From the NCBI RefSeq assembly GCF_009928685.1, contig NZ_WWEO01000041.1, positions 186,001-250,000 on the forward strand: a DNA stretch of 64,000 bases, written 5' to 3'. The position numbers were made by a program, and so were the translations under genes. Positions 8,818 through 17,428 of the stretch are shown here, in pieces. This stretch comes from Mucilaginibacter agri. Its GTDB lineage: Bacteria; Bacteroidota; Bacteroidia; Sphingobacteriales; Sphingobacteriaceae. The notes beneath the pieces were generated by a model that made no database searches, was not told the origin of the DNA, and was given only the letters and a program-made list of their open reading frames with translations. Position 1 is the stretch's first letter. Every line of letters begins with the position of its first letter.

Positions 8818-9010
8818 AATTTTTACCTCCACTAATTTTTTTCAGTCGGAAATGGTTAAGCAAATGCTGATAGAAAACCATATCGACGCCGTACTCCTCA
8901 ATAAGCAGGATTCATCGCACCGTAACTTTGGCAATATCGAGGTCTACATCCATAATGGCGACTTCGCGCAAGCGGTAGAAATTATGATCCTGAATCAAAT
9001 TAATATATGA
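8798..9010 (+). CDS. DUF2007 domain protein
   Basis: A 70-residue soluble protein beginning MEQNWIKIFTS at the ATG at 8798. The pattern STNFFQSEMVKQMLIENHIDAVLLNKQDS, quoted here only as overall shape, is that of DUF2007: a short ferredoxin-like fold annotated as putative signal transducing protein, with a characteristic switch from a beta strand to a helix that selects ligand isoforms. It overlaps the CPBP gene by 20 bases and its stop shares the ATGA with cdsA, so translation is probably coupled. Its role is unknown. Confidence 0.8.
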   Translation: MEQNWIKIFTSTNFFQSEMVKQMLIENHIDAVLLNKQDSSHRNFGNIEVYIHNGDFAQAVEIMILNQINI

Positions 9011-9816
9011 AAACACGCGCCATTACAGGCTTTTTCTTCATCATTGTTATGCTGGCCTCCGTTTTATTGGGGCCTTATGTATTTACCAGCTTTTATTTGT
9101 TGCTAAGCATTTTATGCCTGCACGAATTTTATAAACTTCTTCGCCAAAGCAACCTTAGCCCCAATTTGCCAGTAGGTTTGCTCAACGGGGTGTATATTTT
9201 TATAGCTGTAGCCTTAACTTTTTATTTGCAGCCGCCAGTTAGCCACAAATTGTTACTGCTCATTACCATAACATCGTGTTTGGTATTTGCTACCGAGCTT
9301 TATAAAAAATCAGAAACACCTTTTACCAATATTGGCTTCACTTACCTGGGTTTGATATTCGCCGTGGTGCCTTTTTGCTTTTTCCATGCATTGGGCTTTA
9401 TCGGTACCTCATTTAACGGGCATTACCCAATGGCATTTTTGTTGATGCTCTGGGCTAATGATACAGGGGCCTATTTAACCGGCCGCTGGTTGGGCCGCAC
9501 CAAGCTTTTTGAACGCCATTCGCCCAAGAAAACATGGGAAGGTTTTTTTGGCGGCGTAGCCATAGCTGCCCTGGTTGGTTTTATCATCAGCATTTATTTT
9601 CAAGAATTGCAATGGCGGCAATGGGTTTCGATAGCCATCATCATTGGCTGTGTAGGCACAACGGGCGATCTGGTAGAGTCTATGTTTAAACGCAGCCTCA
9701 ATATTAAAGACAGCGGCGGCATACTTCCGGGCCATGGCGGCCTGCTCGATCGCTTCGACGGCTTGTTGCTTTCGGCGCCAATTGTATATACTTACCTGTA
9801 CTTCATAACAAATTAG
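9007..9816 (+). CDS. cdsA: Phosphatidate cytidylyltransferase
   Basis: A 269-residue membrane enzyme that makes CDP-diacylglycerol from CTP and phosphatidate, the branch point of phospholipid synthesis. Several hydrophobic helices precede the conserved SPKKTWEGFFGG and the C-terminal family signature running from GDLVESMFKR through KDSGGILPGHGG to LDRFDG. Its ATG overlaps the previous stop (ATGA) and psd follows 25 bases later, so CDP-DAG synthesis and the phosphatidylserine decarboxylation step are co-encoded. The phosphatidylserine synthase between them in the pathway is not in this window. Confidence 0.95.
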   Translation: MKTRAITGFFFIIVMLASVLLGPYVFTSFYLLLSILCLHEFYKLLRQSNLSPNLPVGLLNGVYIFIAVALTFYLQPPVSHKLLLLITITSCLVFATELYKKSETPFTNIGFTYLGLIFAVVPFCFFHALGFIGTSFNGHYPMAFLLMLWANDTGAYLTGRWLGRTKLFERHSPKKTWEGFFGGVAIAALVGFIISIYFQELQWRQWVSIAIIIGCVGTTGDLVESMFKRSLNIKDSGGILPGHGGLLDRFDGLLLSAPIVYTYLYFITN

Positions 9817-9841
9817 TAATTTCGCAGAAAATTAGTTTTAG

Positions 9842-10504
9842 ATGACTTTTCATAAAGAAGGATATACCTCCCTTGCGCTATGCGTACTGTTTATCTTTGT
9901 ATTAAACGCAGTAATACAATTTTACTATCCGCAAGCCTTTGCCCTTAAATGGTTTATTTACATTTTATCGGCACTGCTGTTCATTATCATTGTTCAGTTT
10001 TTCCGCAGCCCAAGCTTTGAGATCAATGCCGACGAAAAAACGGTGTTGTGCCCGGCAGATGGCAAAGTGGTTGTAATTGAAGAAACCGAAGAAGGCGAAG
10101 TATTTAAAGACAAACGCATCCAGATTTCGGTATTTATGTCGCCGGTTAACGTACACGTAAACCGTAACCCAATTGGTGGCGTGGTAAAATATTTTAAATA
10201 TCACCCGGGTAAATATCTGGTGGCATGGCACCCAAAATCGTCAACCGAGAATGAGCGTACCACCATTGTGATCGAAAACAGCAAAGGTACATCGGTATTA
10301 TTCCGCCAAATTGCGGGTGCGATGGCACGCCGAATTGTATGGTATGTAAAAGAGGGCGATAAAGTTGATCAGGGTCAACAATTTGGCTTCATAAAATTTG
10401 GTTCGAGAGTAGATATTTTTTTACCTTTAGGTACTAAGGTTAATGTAAACCTTGGCGAAGTAGTAAAAGGCGGCCGTACCGTGCTTGCCGAACTAACCGC
10501 TTAA
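9842..10504 (+). CDS. psd: Phosphatidylserine decarboxylase family protein
   Basis: A 220-residue short-form phosphatidylserine decarboxylase. Two N-terminal hydrophobic helices are followed by the catalytic domain with CPADGKVV, SVFMSPVNVHVNRNP and the self-cleavage site FGSR: Gly187-Ser188, where Ser188 becomes the pyruvoyl group of the alpha chain. The product, phosphatidylethanolamine, is a main Bacteroidota phospholipid. The length and lack of the LGST form fit the PSD-related group found in Bacteroidota and archaea. It lies directly behind cdsA in the same orientation. Confidence 0.93.
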   Translation: MTFHKEGYTSLALCVLFIFVLNAVIQFYYPQAFALKWFIYILSALLFIIIVQFFRSPSFEINADEKTVLCPADGKVVVIEETEEGEVFKDKRIQISVFMSPVNVHVNRNPIGGVVKYFKYHPGKYLVAWHPKSSTENERTTIVIENSKGTSVLFRQIAGAMARRIVWYVKEGDKVDQGQQFGFIKFGSRVDIFLPLGTKVNVNLGEVVKGGRTVLAELTA

Positions 10505-10536
10505 TTAGGGCTTTTAACAACCAATAAAACCAAACG

Positions 10537-10719
10537 ATGAGAAAACTTACTTTAGCAATGGCTTTAGTTTTTTCTTTAGCCGCCACAAGCTCATTTGCAC
10601 AGGCAGATAAAGACAAAGGCATGAAGTGCACCCCGGGTAAATCTTGCGGCAAAAAAACAACTAAAGAGACTTCGACCAAAACGGTAAAGAAAACCGAAGA
10701 AGTTAAAAAAGCTGCTTAA
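10537..10719 (+). CDS. Small secreted Lys/Thr-rich protein
   Basis: A 60-residue protein with a clear signal peptide (cleavage after SSFAQ, about residue 22). The mature peptide is about 38 residues, highly basic, with KxxKCTPGKSCGKK (two Cys) and a Lys/Thr/Glu-rich tail. It lies 32 bases behind psd and ahead of a terminator, so it may be the last gene of the lipid operon or have its own promoter. Function unknown; similar short exported Lys-rich peptides are common in Sphingobacteriaceae. Confidence 0.7.
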   Translation: MRKLTLAMALVFSLAATSSFAQADKDKGMKCTPGKSCGKKTTKETSTKTVKKTEEVKKAA

Positions 10720-10749
10720 TAGCATCTCGTTTTAAGATCTTAAATGAAA

Positions 10750-10777
10750 GCCTTTCGATATTTCGGAAGGCTTTTTT
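10750..10777 (+). terminator. Terminator after the small secreted protein
   Basis: GCCTTTCG pairs with CGGAAGGC (one G-T pair) around a 7-base loop and is followed by TTTTTT. Confidence 0.8.
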
Positions 10778-10825
10778 GTTTCGGTATTTTACCGAACGGT
10801 GGTGCAGTGGTGCAAAGTTCCACAT

Positions 10826-10961
10826 GCACCACTGTGTTCCTACTTAAAAGTCATTTTGTTTTATGTGAAAATTTAATCAGCTGATATATAACCAATTGCT
10901 AAACAGCGCGCAGTTTTAAACAATATCGATGCACCACTTTTGCCGACTTTCAAGTCATTTT
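10826..10961. repeat. Imperfect direct repeat, about 32 bp
   Basis: GCACCACT followed 21-22 bases later by AAGTCATTTT occurs twice, at 10826-10857 and 10931-10961, 105 bases apart. The first copy also pairs with CAGTGGTGC upstream. Origin unknown. Confidence 0.4.
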
Positions 10962-11227
10962 ATAGTGGTCATAGATCGTTATTGGTGGGTTAGCGTTCCA
11001 GGAAATTCAGCCCATGCTTCCGTTGCGAGTCCCGACGAATCTCAGAGTGGGAGCATTTCCTCGTGATGCTTAATAACGCGCTCCCAGCCCCCTACGCGCC
11101 ATTGCGAGAAGGTACGACGATGCAATCCCAGACCGCGCTGTTCAACTATGCAGAGTGGCTTTGTAAGCAGGGGCTTCGAATGCCTACTTGACGAGGATCG
11201 CCAGAATTTGATGGGAACAAACCAAAA

Positions 11228-11258
11228 CAAAAAGCCCTTCTGTAAAAACAGAAAGGCT
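11228..11258 (-). terminator. Terminator of rplS
   Basis: Read leftward, AGCCTTTCTG pairs with CAGAAGGGCT and is followed by TTTTTG. It lies about 25 bases past the rplS stop. Confidence 0.8.
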
Positions 11259-11282
11259 CTTGTAAGATATAATGTGGTTAAC

Positions 11283-11630
11283 TTATACTCTTTTTGATTT
11301 AATACGAGCTGCTTTACCGGTAAGGGCGCGCAGATAGTATAGTTTAGCACGACGCACTTTACCGTGGCTGTTAACATCAATTTTATCGATGTTAGGTGAG
11401 TTTAATGGGAAGATCCGTTCTACACCGATACCGTTTGATACTTTACGTACGGTAAAGGTTTCAGTTGTACCAGCGCTGTTACGTTGTATACATACGCCTT
11501 GGTAAACCTGGATACGCTCTTTGTTACCCTCTCTAATTTTATAGTGCACGCTGACAGTATCACCTGCTTTAAACACAGGAACCTGCTTTTTTTCTACTGA
11601 CTGCTCTTCAACAAATTTTACTAAATCCAT
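11283..11630 (-). CDS. rplS: 50S ribosomal protein L19
   Basis: A 115-residue L19, which sits at the 30S-50S interface. Family blocks seen are [13 protein letters not shown], the [12 protein letters not shown] segment, [22 protein letters not shown] and the C-terminal [19 protein letters not shown]. It is the last member of the rpsP-rimM-trmD-rplS set, all leftward, but a 213-base gap with an inverted repeat separates it from trmD, so it may have its own promoter. It ends in a terminator. Confidence 0.97.
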   Translation of the reverse strand: MDLVKFVEEQSVEKKQVPVFKAGDTVSVHYKIREGNKERIQVYQGVCIQRNSAGTTETFTVRKVSNGIGVERIFPLNSPNIDKIDVNSHGKVRRAKLYYLRALTGKAARIKSKRV

Positions 11631-11765
11631 GATTCTTAGCTCTTAAAGCGATTTTTAACCCGTAAAAATCGGATTGCAATTATAGGGATAATTTTCCAAA
11701 ATAAAAAGTTGTTTTGAAAATTTTCCACATTATTTAAGTAATTAACATTTTGTGGTTAAGTTATT

Positions 11766-11821
11766 GGTTGATTGAGTGTATTAAGTTGATTGGGTTTTAT
11801 AACTTCTTAACTCAATCAACC
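11766..11821. repeat. 12-bp inverted repeat between trmD and rplS
   Basis: GGTTGATTGAGT (11766-11777) and ACTCAATCAACC (11810-11821) are exact reverse complements around a 32-base AT-rich loop. The loop itself contains another GTTGATTGGG. It could be a hairpin in the trmD-rplS transcript or a relic of a repeat. Confidence 0.55.
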
Positions 11822-11843
11822 TGTTCGACTCAGTAACCAGCAA

Positions 11844-12524
11844 CTATTCATCAAGCAAATCGGGCCTGCGTATACGGGTACGCTCTACCGATTGCTCGAA
11901 TCGCCACTTCTCTATTAGCGGTGTATTGCCGCTCAACAGTATTTCGGGCACCTTGTGGCCATTCCAATCTGCGGGGCGGGTATATACCGGGGCATCTAAC
12001 AACTCGCCTTGGAACGAGTCTGAAAGCGCCGAGGTTTCATCCGAAAGCACCCCAGGTATCAACCTAACTACCGCGTCAACCAAAATGGCCGCGGGAAGCT
12101 CTCCGCCGGATAATACGTAATCTCCTACCGACATTTCGCGGGTAACATAAAGATCGCGTATGCGCTGATCTATGCCTTTGTAATGCCCGCATAAGATCAT
12201 GATGTTCTTAACGCTCGAAAGTTGATTTGCCAACCCCTGGTTAAGCGTAACGCCGTCGGGTGTCATAAAGATCACCTCGTCGTATTCCCGTTCGCTTTTA
12301 AGCTTCTCTATACAATTGGCAAAAGGCTCAATCATCATCACCATACCGCTGCCACCACCATACGGATAATCGTCCACACTTTTATGCTTGTGGGTAGAGT
12401 AATCGCGCAGGTTATGCACATGGATCTCTGTAAGCCCTTTCTTCTGCGCACGATGCAATATCGAATGCGCAAACGGGCTCTCGAGCAGGCCAGGTAAAAC
12501 GGTAAGGATATCGAAACGGATCAT
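11844..12524 (-). CDS. trmD: tRNA (guanine-N1)-methyltransferase TrmD
   Basis: A 226-residue SPOUT methyltransferase that methylates G37 next to the anticodon using S-adenosylmethionine. The trefoil-knot motifs are present: [15 protein letters not shown] at the start, [25 protein letters not shown] and [13 protein letters not shown]. Length is normal. It follows rimM with a 220-base gap that holds a REP-like element, an unusual interruption in a normally compact operon. Confidence 0.97.
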   Translation of the reverse strand: MIRFDILTVLPGLLESPFAHSILHRAQKKGLTEIHVHNLRDYSTHKHKSVDDYPYGGGSGMVMMIEPFANCIEKLKSEREYDEVIFMTPDGVTLNQGLANQLSSVKNIMILCGHYKGIDQRIRDLYVTREMSVGDYVLSGGELPAAILVDAVVRLIPGVLSDETSALSDSFQGELLDAPVYTRPADWNGHKVPEILLSGNTPLIEKWRFEQSVERTRIRRPDLLDE

Positions 12525-12587
12525 TTTATTTTTAGATACAAGAGGTTAGACACAAGAGACCGGGCAAAGATAGTTTTTTATAAATTT

Positions 12588-12681
12588 TGTCATTGCGAGG
12601 AGGAACGACGCGGCAACCTCGTAGCATACAGATCGAAGCTACATTGGCGACGAGGTTGCCGCGCTATCGCTCGCAATGACA
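12588..12681. repeat. REP-like palindromic element (family A)
   Basis: A 94-base palindromic block. GTCATTGCGAGGAGGAACG... at the left end mirrors ...CGCTCGCAATGACA at the right, and GGCAACCTCGT mirrors ACGAGGTTGCC inside. The same family is at 26837-26922, and degenerate relatives lie near 11100 and 14026. Confidence 0.8.
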
Positions 12682-12744
12682 AACTGGAAAGCTACGGAAC
12701 CGAAAAGAGGTCCCGATTCTTGACTCTCGATTCCTCATTCCTTC

Positions 12745-13269
12745 CTACTCCATATACACCTCCAGCAAGCCTTCGGGCAAGTCCAGATATACTTCACCGC
12801 CTTCTATGTCGATGCCTTTAATGGTGGCCGCATTAAGCGGGAAAAGCACCTCTTTGTTGTTATAGTGCACCGAGGCTATAATCTGCTGCGGATATTCATT
12901 CACCTCCAGTATCTCGCCCAGTTCGCCGTGTTTTTCGTCGATGGCCAAAAAGCCCTCGAGGTCCATCAGGGTAAACTCTTCTTCGTCAACTTCCGGCATT
13001 AACTTGTTGGGCAGGTACACATCTTTTTTAACCAGCTTTGCAGCGGCTTCAATGGTATCTATGCCATCCAGGTTAAGGTAGGCCGTGTTCGGAAGCGGAT
13101 ATTTGATCGACTTCACAAAAAACGGTACCAACTTGCCCGCTACGTCAATAAATACGGCATCAAAATCTATGTCTTCCAGGCCGTCAAAATCAACATAAAA
13201 CTGAAACTCGCCCTTTAACCCGCGGGTTTTCAGTATGCTGCCTATCCGGAAGGTATCTTCTATCTTCAT
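12745..13269 (-). CDS. rimM: Ribosome maturation factor RimM
   Basis: A 174-residue 30S maturation factor started at the ATG at 13269, since the in-frame TTG two codons upstream is unlikely. The N-terminal RimM beta-barrel begins FRIGSILKTRGLKGEF, and the C-terminal PRC-barrel contains DLEGFLAIDEKHGELGEI and VLFPLNAATIKGIDIEGG. RimM binds S19 and assists 30S head assembly. It lies between rpsP (75 bases upstream) and trmD, the conserved order. Confidence 0.95.
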   Translation of the reverse strand: MKIEDTFRIGSILKTRGLKGEFQFYVDFDGLEDIDFDAVFIDVAGKLVPFFVKSIKYPLPNTAYLNLDGIDTIEAAAKLVKKDVYLPNKLMPEVDEEEFTLMDLEGFLAIDEKHGELGEILEVNEYPQQIIASVHYNNKEVLFPLNAATIKGIDIEGGEVYLDLPEGLLEVYME

Positions 13270-13343
13270 GATCAAAACGTATTAAAAAACAATAGCGAAG
13301 AACTGTTAAGAACTTCGCTATTAAATTATTTAAGCGGAATAAA

Positions 13344-13892
13344 TTATTCTGCTGTTTCTTCTGCCGATTCTGCCGCTGGTGCGTCAGTTTCAGGAGCTTC
13401 TTCTTCAGCCGGAGCTTCAGCTTCTTCTGCAACAGGAGCATTTTTTGCAGCAATTGCAGCAGCTCTGTCAGCATTTTTCTTGGTTTCTGCAGCTAAAGCA
13501 GCTTTGCGGGCTTCTTCTTTTGCGTTAGTTAAACCAGTTTTTTTGCCAGTGATCTTTCCTTCTTTCTGATCTAACCAAGCCTGGAATTTCTCGTCAGCTT
13601 GCTCAGCAGTTAAAGCGCCTTTAGCTACACCACCTTGTAAGTGCTTGCGGTAAAGTACACCTTTGTATGAAAGGATAGCACGGCAGGTATCAGTTGGTTG
13701 TGCACCACTGTTAACCCAGTCTAAAGTTTTGTCGAAGTTAATGTCGATTGTAGCTGGATTGGTGTTTGGGTTGTAAGAACCGATACGCTCAATGAAACGA
13801 CCGTCGCGTGGAGCGCGGGCGTCTGCTACTACGATGTAATAAAAAGGTTTGCCCTTTTTACCGTGTCTTTGCAGTCTAATTTTAGTTGCCAT
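13344..13892 (-). CDS. rpsP: 30S ribosomal protein S16 with long C-terminal tail
   Basis: S16 core at residues 1-80 ([21 protein letters not shown], then [20 protein letters not shown]). S16 is usually about 80-90 residues, but this protein has 182. The extra 90 residues are first Lys/Ala rich and then almost only Ala, Glu and Pro, ending in an acidic tail. Such tails are typical of Bacteroidota S16. It heads the rpsP-rimM-trmD-rplS set. Confidence 0.96.
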   Translation of the reverse strand: MATKIRLQRHGKKGKPFYYIVVADARAPRDGRFIERIGSYNPNTNPATIDINFDKTLDWVNSGAQPTDTCRAILSYKGVLYRKHLQGGVAKGALTAEQADEKFQAWLDQKEGKITGKKTGLTNAKEEARKAALAAETKKNADRAAAIAAKNAPVAEEAEAPAEEEAPETDAPAAESAEETAE

Positions 13893-14025
13893 TGTTTGTG
13901 TTTATGTATTCAACATGTCCCCGGAGTATATTCTGCGGGGCTGCAAAGGTAAATAATATATTTTAATTTCAGAAATGATTGTCAAGTATTTAGTTTTAAG
14001 GGGCTTGACTTATTCTTTTTATTCT

Positions 14026-14145
14026 ACCATGCCATTTCGAGCGATGGCGAGAATCTTATACACGCGACATGAACGCAGGATAGGAATAATGCAGACTTAT
14101 TAATGGAAGAAGATTCTTCACTGTCGTTCTGAATGACAAACGGAA
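14026..14145. repeat. REP-like element (family B)
   Basis: CATTTCGAGCGATGGCGAG with AGAATCTT on the left mirrors AAGATTCTTCACTGTCG with TTCTGAATGACA on the right. It is more degenerate than the elements at 12588 and 26837 but shares the CGAGCGATGGCGAG/GAATGACA ends. Confidence 0.6.
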
Positions 14146-14149
14146 TGAT

Positions 14150-14191
14150 AAAGCAAAAGGCGATATGCTTTCGCATATCGCCTTTTGCTTT
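14150..14191. terminator. 19-bp perfect hairpin, probable pfkA terminator
   Basis: AAAGCAAAAGGCGATATGC (14150-14168) and its exact complement (14173-14191) surround TTTC. It lies about 95 bases past the pfkA stop. The T tracts are inside the stem rather than after it, so its role as a terminator is likely but not certain. Confidence 0.6.
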
Positions 14192-14285
14192 ATCTTGAAC
14201 CAGAATTCTTAGAATTAAAGAATTGCCAGAATCTACACTTTATAATCATTGACAAATTGCCAAATCAGCAAATTCCCAAATTACC

Positions 14286-15263
14286 TTACAGGGACAGGAT
14301 ATCCATTATCTTCAAAAAGTTCGGGTTGATCTCCACGAAGTGTTTGATCGCATTCTCGAATGGCGTAAATGCAACTTCGCCATTAATAATACCCACCATT
14401 TCGTTACGGTGACCGGCCAATAGACCTTCTATGGCGGCAACACCTACACGGCTGGCCAACACACGATCCTGGCAGCTTGGGCGACCACCACGCTGGATGT
14501 GACCCAGTACCGATACCCGGGTATCGTAATTAGGGAAACGGTCTTTAATTAAACGGCCTACTTCAAAAGCACCACCTGCATCTTCGCCTTCGGCAACAAT
14601 TACAATTTTTGACGATTTATCTCTGCGGCCCTGCTCCAATTTATGGTAAAGTGCGTTAAGATCTGTTTTGGTTTCGGGAATCAGGATAGCCTCTGCACCG
14701 GCTGCAATACCAGTACGCAGGGCAATTAAGCCTGAGTCGCGACCCATTACTTCCACAATAAATAAACGATCATGCGATTCTGCTGTGTCGCGAATTTTAT
14801 CAACCGCGTCAATAACGGTATTAATAGCTGTATCATAACCGATGGTAAAGTCGGTACCGATCAAATCGTTATCAATAGTACCCGGTAAACCCACAACCGG
14901 AATGTCGTGTTCTTTACCGAAAGCTTTTGCACCTGTAAAAGTACCATCGCCACCAATGGCAACCAAAGCATCAACCTTATGCTTTTTAAGGTTATCATAA
15001 GCTTGCTGGCGGCCTTCAACAGTTTTAAATTGTTCGCTGCGGGCGGTTTTTAAAATAGTACCACCGCGTTGAATAATATTAGCAACCGATTTGCGGTCCA
15101 TCGGGAACAGATCGCCATTGATCATGCCCTCGTAGCCGCGGCGTATACCGGTTACTTCTAAGTTATAGTATAATGCTGTACGTACCACTGCCCTGATGGC
15201 AGCATTCATGCCTGGCGAATCGCCTCCTGATGTGTAAACACCTACGTTTTTAATTTGAGCCAT
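14286..15263 (-). CDS. pfkA: ATP-dependent 6-phosphofructokinase
   Basis: A 325-residue PfkA, the committed step of glycolysis (fructose 6-phosphate to the 1,6-bisphosphate). Motifs seen are TSGGDSPGMNAAIRAVVR for nucleotide binding, GGDGTFTGA (the Gly form indicates ATP rather than PPi use), GTIDNDL with TIGYDTA (catalytic Asp) and EVMGRDSG. The C-terminal GHIQRGG segment is intact. Its ATG lies inside the last codons of dsbD (14-base overlap), so it is probably translated from the same leftward transcript as dsbD, an unexpected pairing. Confidence 0.97.
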   Translation of the reverse strand: MAQIKNVGVYTSGGDSPGMNAAIRAVVRTALYYNLEVTGIRRGYEGMINGDLFPMDRKSVANIIQRGGTILKTARSEQFKTVEGRQQAYDNLKKHKVDALVAIGGDGTFTGAKAFGKEHDIPVVGLPGTIDNDLIGTDFTIGYDTAINTVIDAVDKIRDTAESHDRLFIVEVMGRDSGLIALRTGIAAGAEAILIPETKTDLNALYHKLEQGRRDKSSKIVIVAEGEDAGGAFEVGRLIKDRFPNYDTRVSVLGHIQRGGRPSCQDRVLASRVGVAAIEGLLAGHRNEMVGIINGEVAFTPFENAIKHFVEINPNFLKIMDILSL

Positions 15264-16947
15264 TGTTATTCTGGAAGGCAGCTTTGCCGCTGTCTAAATA
15301 TTTAATATAGTTGTCAACGCTATAGTATGCACCTTGCGGTGGCACCAATACATCACCGCGTGCATTGATGATAACGTAATAAGGCTGCGAATTTACATTA
15401 AATTTTGAAGCCTCGTAATCACTATTTTTATTCCCTATGGTTTTTATCTTCTTTCCGCTAAAAGTCGACACATATTGTTCCTGCGCCGGAAGCTCTTGTT
15501 TTTCATCAACATAAAGCTCTAATAACACGAAATCGTTCTGCAAACGCTTATGAACTTCGGCGTTAGACCATACCTCCTGCTCCATTTTACGGCAGTTAGC
15601 GCAGTTCCAGCCAGTAAAATCTATCAGTATTGGTTTTTTTAATTCTTTAGATACCTGTAAAGCCTGGTTATAATCGTACCATTCATTCAAACCGGCGTGC
15701 CTTCCGTTTTTAAAAAGCTTCTCGTATTTTTTTTCTTTGATAGAAACGTTTTGGGCTGGCGCATCTCCGCCGCTGCCTGCATTATTGCTGAGGTAAAAAT
15801 CTTGCGTGGCCGGCGGAGGTAAAAATCCGCTAATCACTTTTAGAGGCGCGCCCCATAAACCGGGGATCATATAAAACGTAAACGCAAATACAACCAGTGC
15901 AATAAACGTGCGAAATACCGATAAATGCTCAACCGGGCTATCGTGCGAAAAGCGGATCTTGCCAATAAGGTATAAGCCCAACAGCAAGCCAATAGCAATC
16001 CATAACGACAGGAACACTTCACGCCCCAGCCAGTTCCAATGATAAGCCAGATCCACGTTCGAAAGGAACTTCAGTGCGAACGCCAATTCTAAGAAACCCA
16101 GCACAACCTTTACACTGTTTAACCAACCGCCCGATTTTGGTAGTGATTTTAACAGCGATGGGAAAAGAGCAAAAATGGTAAACGGGATGGCCAGCGCTGC
16201 CGAGAAGCCCAGCATGCCTACAGCAGGGCCTAATCTTTCGCCCTTAGTAGCTGCGCTTACCAGCAAACTACCTATAATAGGGCCGGTACACGAGAATGAA
16301 ACCACAACCAGGGTGGCTGCCATAAAGAAAATACCGGTCATACCGCCTTTGTCCGAGTTCTCGTCCAGCTTGTTAGCCAATTTGCTTGGCAGTTGCAGTT
16401 CAAAAGCTCCCAAAAACGAGGCTCCAAATGCAACCAGCAGCAAAAAGAAAAAGAAGTTAAAAATGCCGTTCGTAGCCAGCGAATTCAACGCATCAGACCC
16501 GAATAAAAGGGTAATGATAAAGCCTAACGATACATAAATAACGATGATCGATAAGCCATATATTAAAGATTGGAAAACTGCCTTTTGCCTACTGCCAGCC
16601 TTTTTGGTAAAAAAGCTAACCGTTAACGGCAACAAAGGATAAATACAAGGCATAATTAAGGCAGCGAAACCACCTAATAGCCCACCTATAAAGATCTGCC
16701 ATAGCGTTTGCGGCTTTTCTTCACTCTTTACAACAGTGGCACCGGCTGCTTTAACAGCCGTAGGTTTTTCTACTTTTTGCTGAGCGGAAACACTATCTGC
16801 CGCAGTTGGCGCAGAGGTAAAAACCACCCCGCTGGTATCGGCTTGCGCAGCACGCAACCGGCTGCTAAATCCTAAACTTAAAACAAGCGTAACAATAAGC
16901 GCCGGAATAATACTTTTATTAAGCAAACGCTTAAACGAATTTTTCAT
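15250..16947 (-). CDS. dsbD: DsbD-like thiol:disulfide interchange protein (CcdA + thioredoxin domains)
   Basis: A 565-residue inner-membrane reductant conduit. After a signal/anchor helix comes a CcdA-type membrane domain of about eight helices carrying PCIYPLLPL and FSCTGPIIG, the two membrane Cys equivalents of DsbD beta. The C-terminal thioredoxin-like domain has WNCANC with Cys449/Cys452. The periplasmic alpha domain of DsbD is missing here and is encoded by the separate gene immediately upstream, so the enzyme is split. It should carry electrons from cytoplasmic thioredoxin to periplasmic disulfides. The pfkA ATG overlaps its end. Confidence 0.92.
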   Translation of the reverse strand: MKNSFKRLLNKSIIPALIVTLVLSLGFSSRLRAAQADTSGVVFTSAPTAADSVSAQQKVEKPTAVKAAGATVVKSEEKPQTLWQIFIGGLLGGFAALIMPCIYPLLPLTVSFFTKKAGSRQKAVFQSLIYGLSIIVIYVSLGFIITLLFGSDALNSLATNGIFNFFFFLLLVAFGASFLGAFELQLPSKLANKLDENSDKGGMTGIFFMAATLVVVSFSCTGPIIGSLLVSAATKGERLGPAVGMLGFSAALAIPFTIFALFPSLLKSLPKSGGWLNSVKVVLGFLELAFALKFLSNVDLAYHWNWLGREVFLSLWIAIGLLLGLYLIGKIRFSHDSPVEHLSVFRTFIALVVFAFTFYMIPGLWGAPLKVISGFLPPPATQDFYLSNNAGSGGDAPAQNVSIKEKKYEKLFKNGRHAGLNEWYDYNQALQVSKELKKPILIDFTGWNCANCRKMEQEVWSNAEVHKRLQNDFVLLELYVDEKQELPAQEQYVSTFSGKKIKTIGNKNSDYEASKFNVNSQPYYVIINARGDVLVPPQGAYYSVDNYIKYLDSGKAAFQNNNGSN

Positions 16948-16970
16948 GATGAAGGTGCTGAGGCGAAATC

Positions 16971-17423
16971 TTATTTAGCAATGGTAACGGTAAAATCAAC
17001 GTCTTCCGGTGGCAAGCACTGGTGGTCGTTACAGCTCATATACTCTAGCTGGCCTTTTACAACGGTAGCATTAGGCGAGGTAAGTTTAACTTTTTGTTGA
17101 AAAATCACTTCTCTTTCGAAGTAGCTTACATTCATTTTAAACGCGTTCTCAAACTTGGTTACCGGGGTTGGTTCGGTAGTTTTACCAATCAGCTTGTAAG
17201 TTTTTGCGGGTGTAAATTTAATTTCGGTTTTAACCGGGCCGCCATCTTTTACATTTTGCGAGTAAATGTGCCAGCCGTTATCAATAGTGGCTTTAATAAA
17301 AACTACAGCCTCTGTGGCGCTAATCCTTTTGGCAGCGTAACTCCATTTTACAGGGGTTAAAATTTGTGCTTGCACGCTGGTGTATAAAAACACCACTAAT
17401 AAGGCTGATAATAACTTCTTCAT
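16971..17423 (-). CDS. DsbD alpha-domain protein (N-terminal DsbD domain as a separate gene)
   Basis: A 150-residue exported protein with a signal peptide ending SVQAQ. The mature part is an immunoglobulin-like DsbD N-terminal domain: INNGWHIYSQN-like strands followed by MSCNDHQCLPPEDVDF, where the CNDHQC pair corresponds to the redox-active cysteines of DsbD alpha. It ends 23 bases before dsbD in the same orientation, so the two halves of DsbD are made side by side and presumably dock in the periplasm. Confidence 0.88.
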   Translation of the reverse strand: MKKLLSALLVVFLYTSVQAQILTPVKWSYAAKRISATEAVVFIKATIDNGWHIYSQNVKDGGPVKTEIKFTPAKTYKLIGKTTEPTPVTKFENAFKMNVSYFEREVIFQQKVKLTSPNATVVKGQLEYMSCNDHQCLPPEDVDFTVTIAK

Positions 17424-17428
17424 ATATT

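Larger units (their letters stand above)
10720..11282. other. Intergenic region with terminator and degenerate repeats
   Basis: Holds the terminator at 10750, an inverted repeat (CAGTGGTGC/GCACCACTG near 10805-10834), an imperfect direct repeat (10826-10857 and 10931-10961), and a degenerate REP-like block (about 11005-11210) containing CATTGCGAG and CGACGATGCAATCC, related to the REPs at 12588 and 26837. No gene is supported. Confidence 0.5.
13893..14285. other. Intergenic region between pfkA and rpsP
   Basis: Holds the repeat at 14026-14145, the long hairpin at 14150-14191, and an AT-rich leader ahead of rpsP. Short open frames here are not supported as genes. Confidence 0.5.

Noticed and set aside
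11042..11380. 112-residue reading frame overlapping rplS
   Set aside because: It lies in another frame of rplS and extends into a degenerate REP-like block and the rplS terminator.
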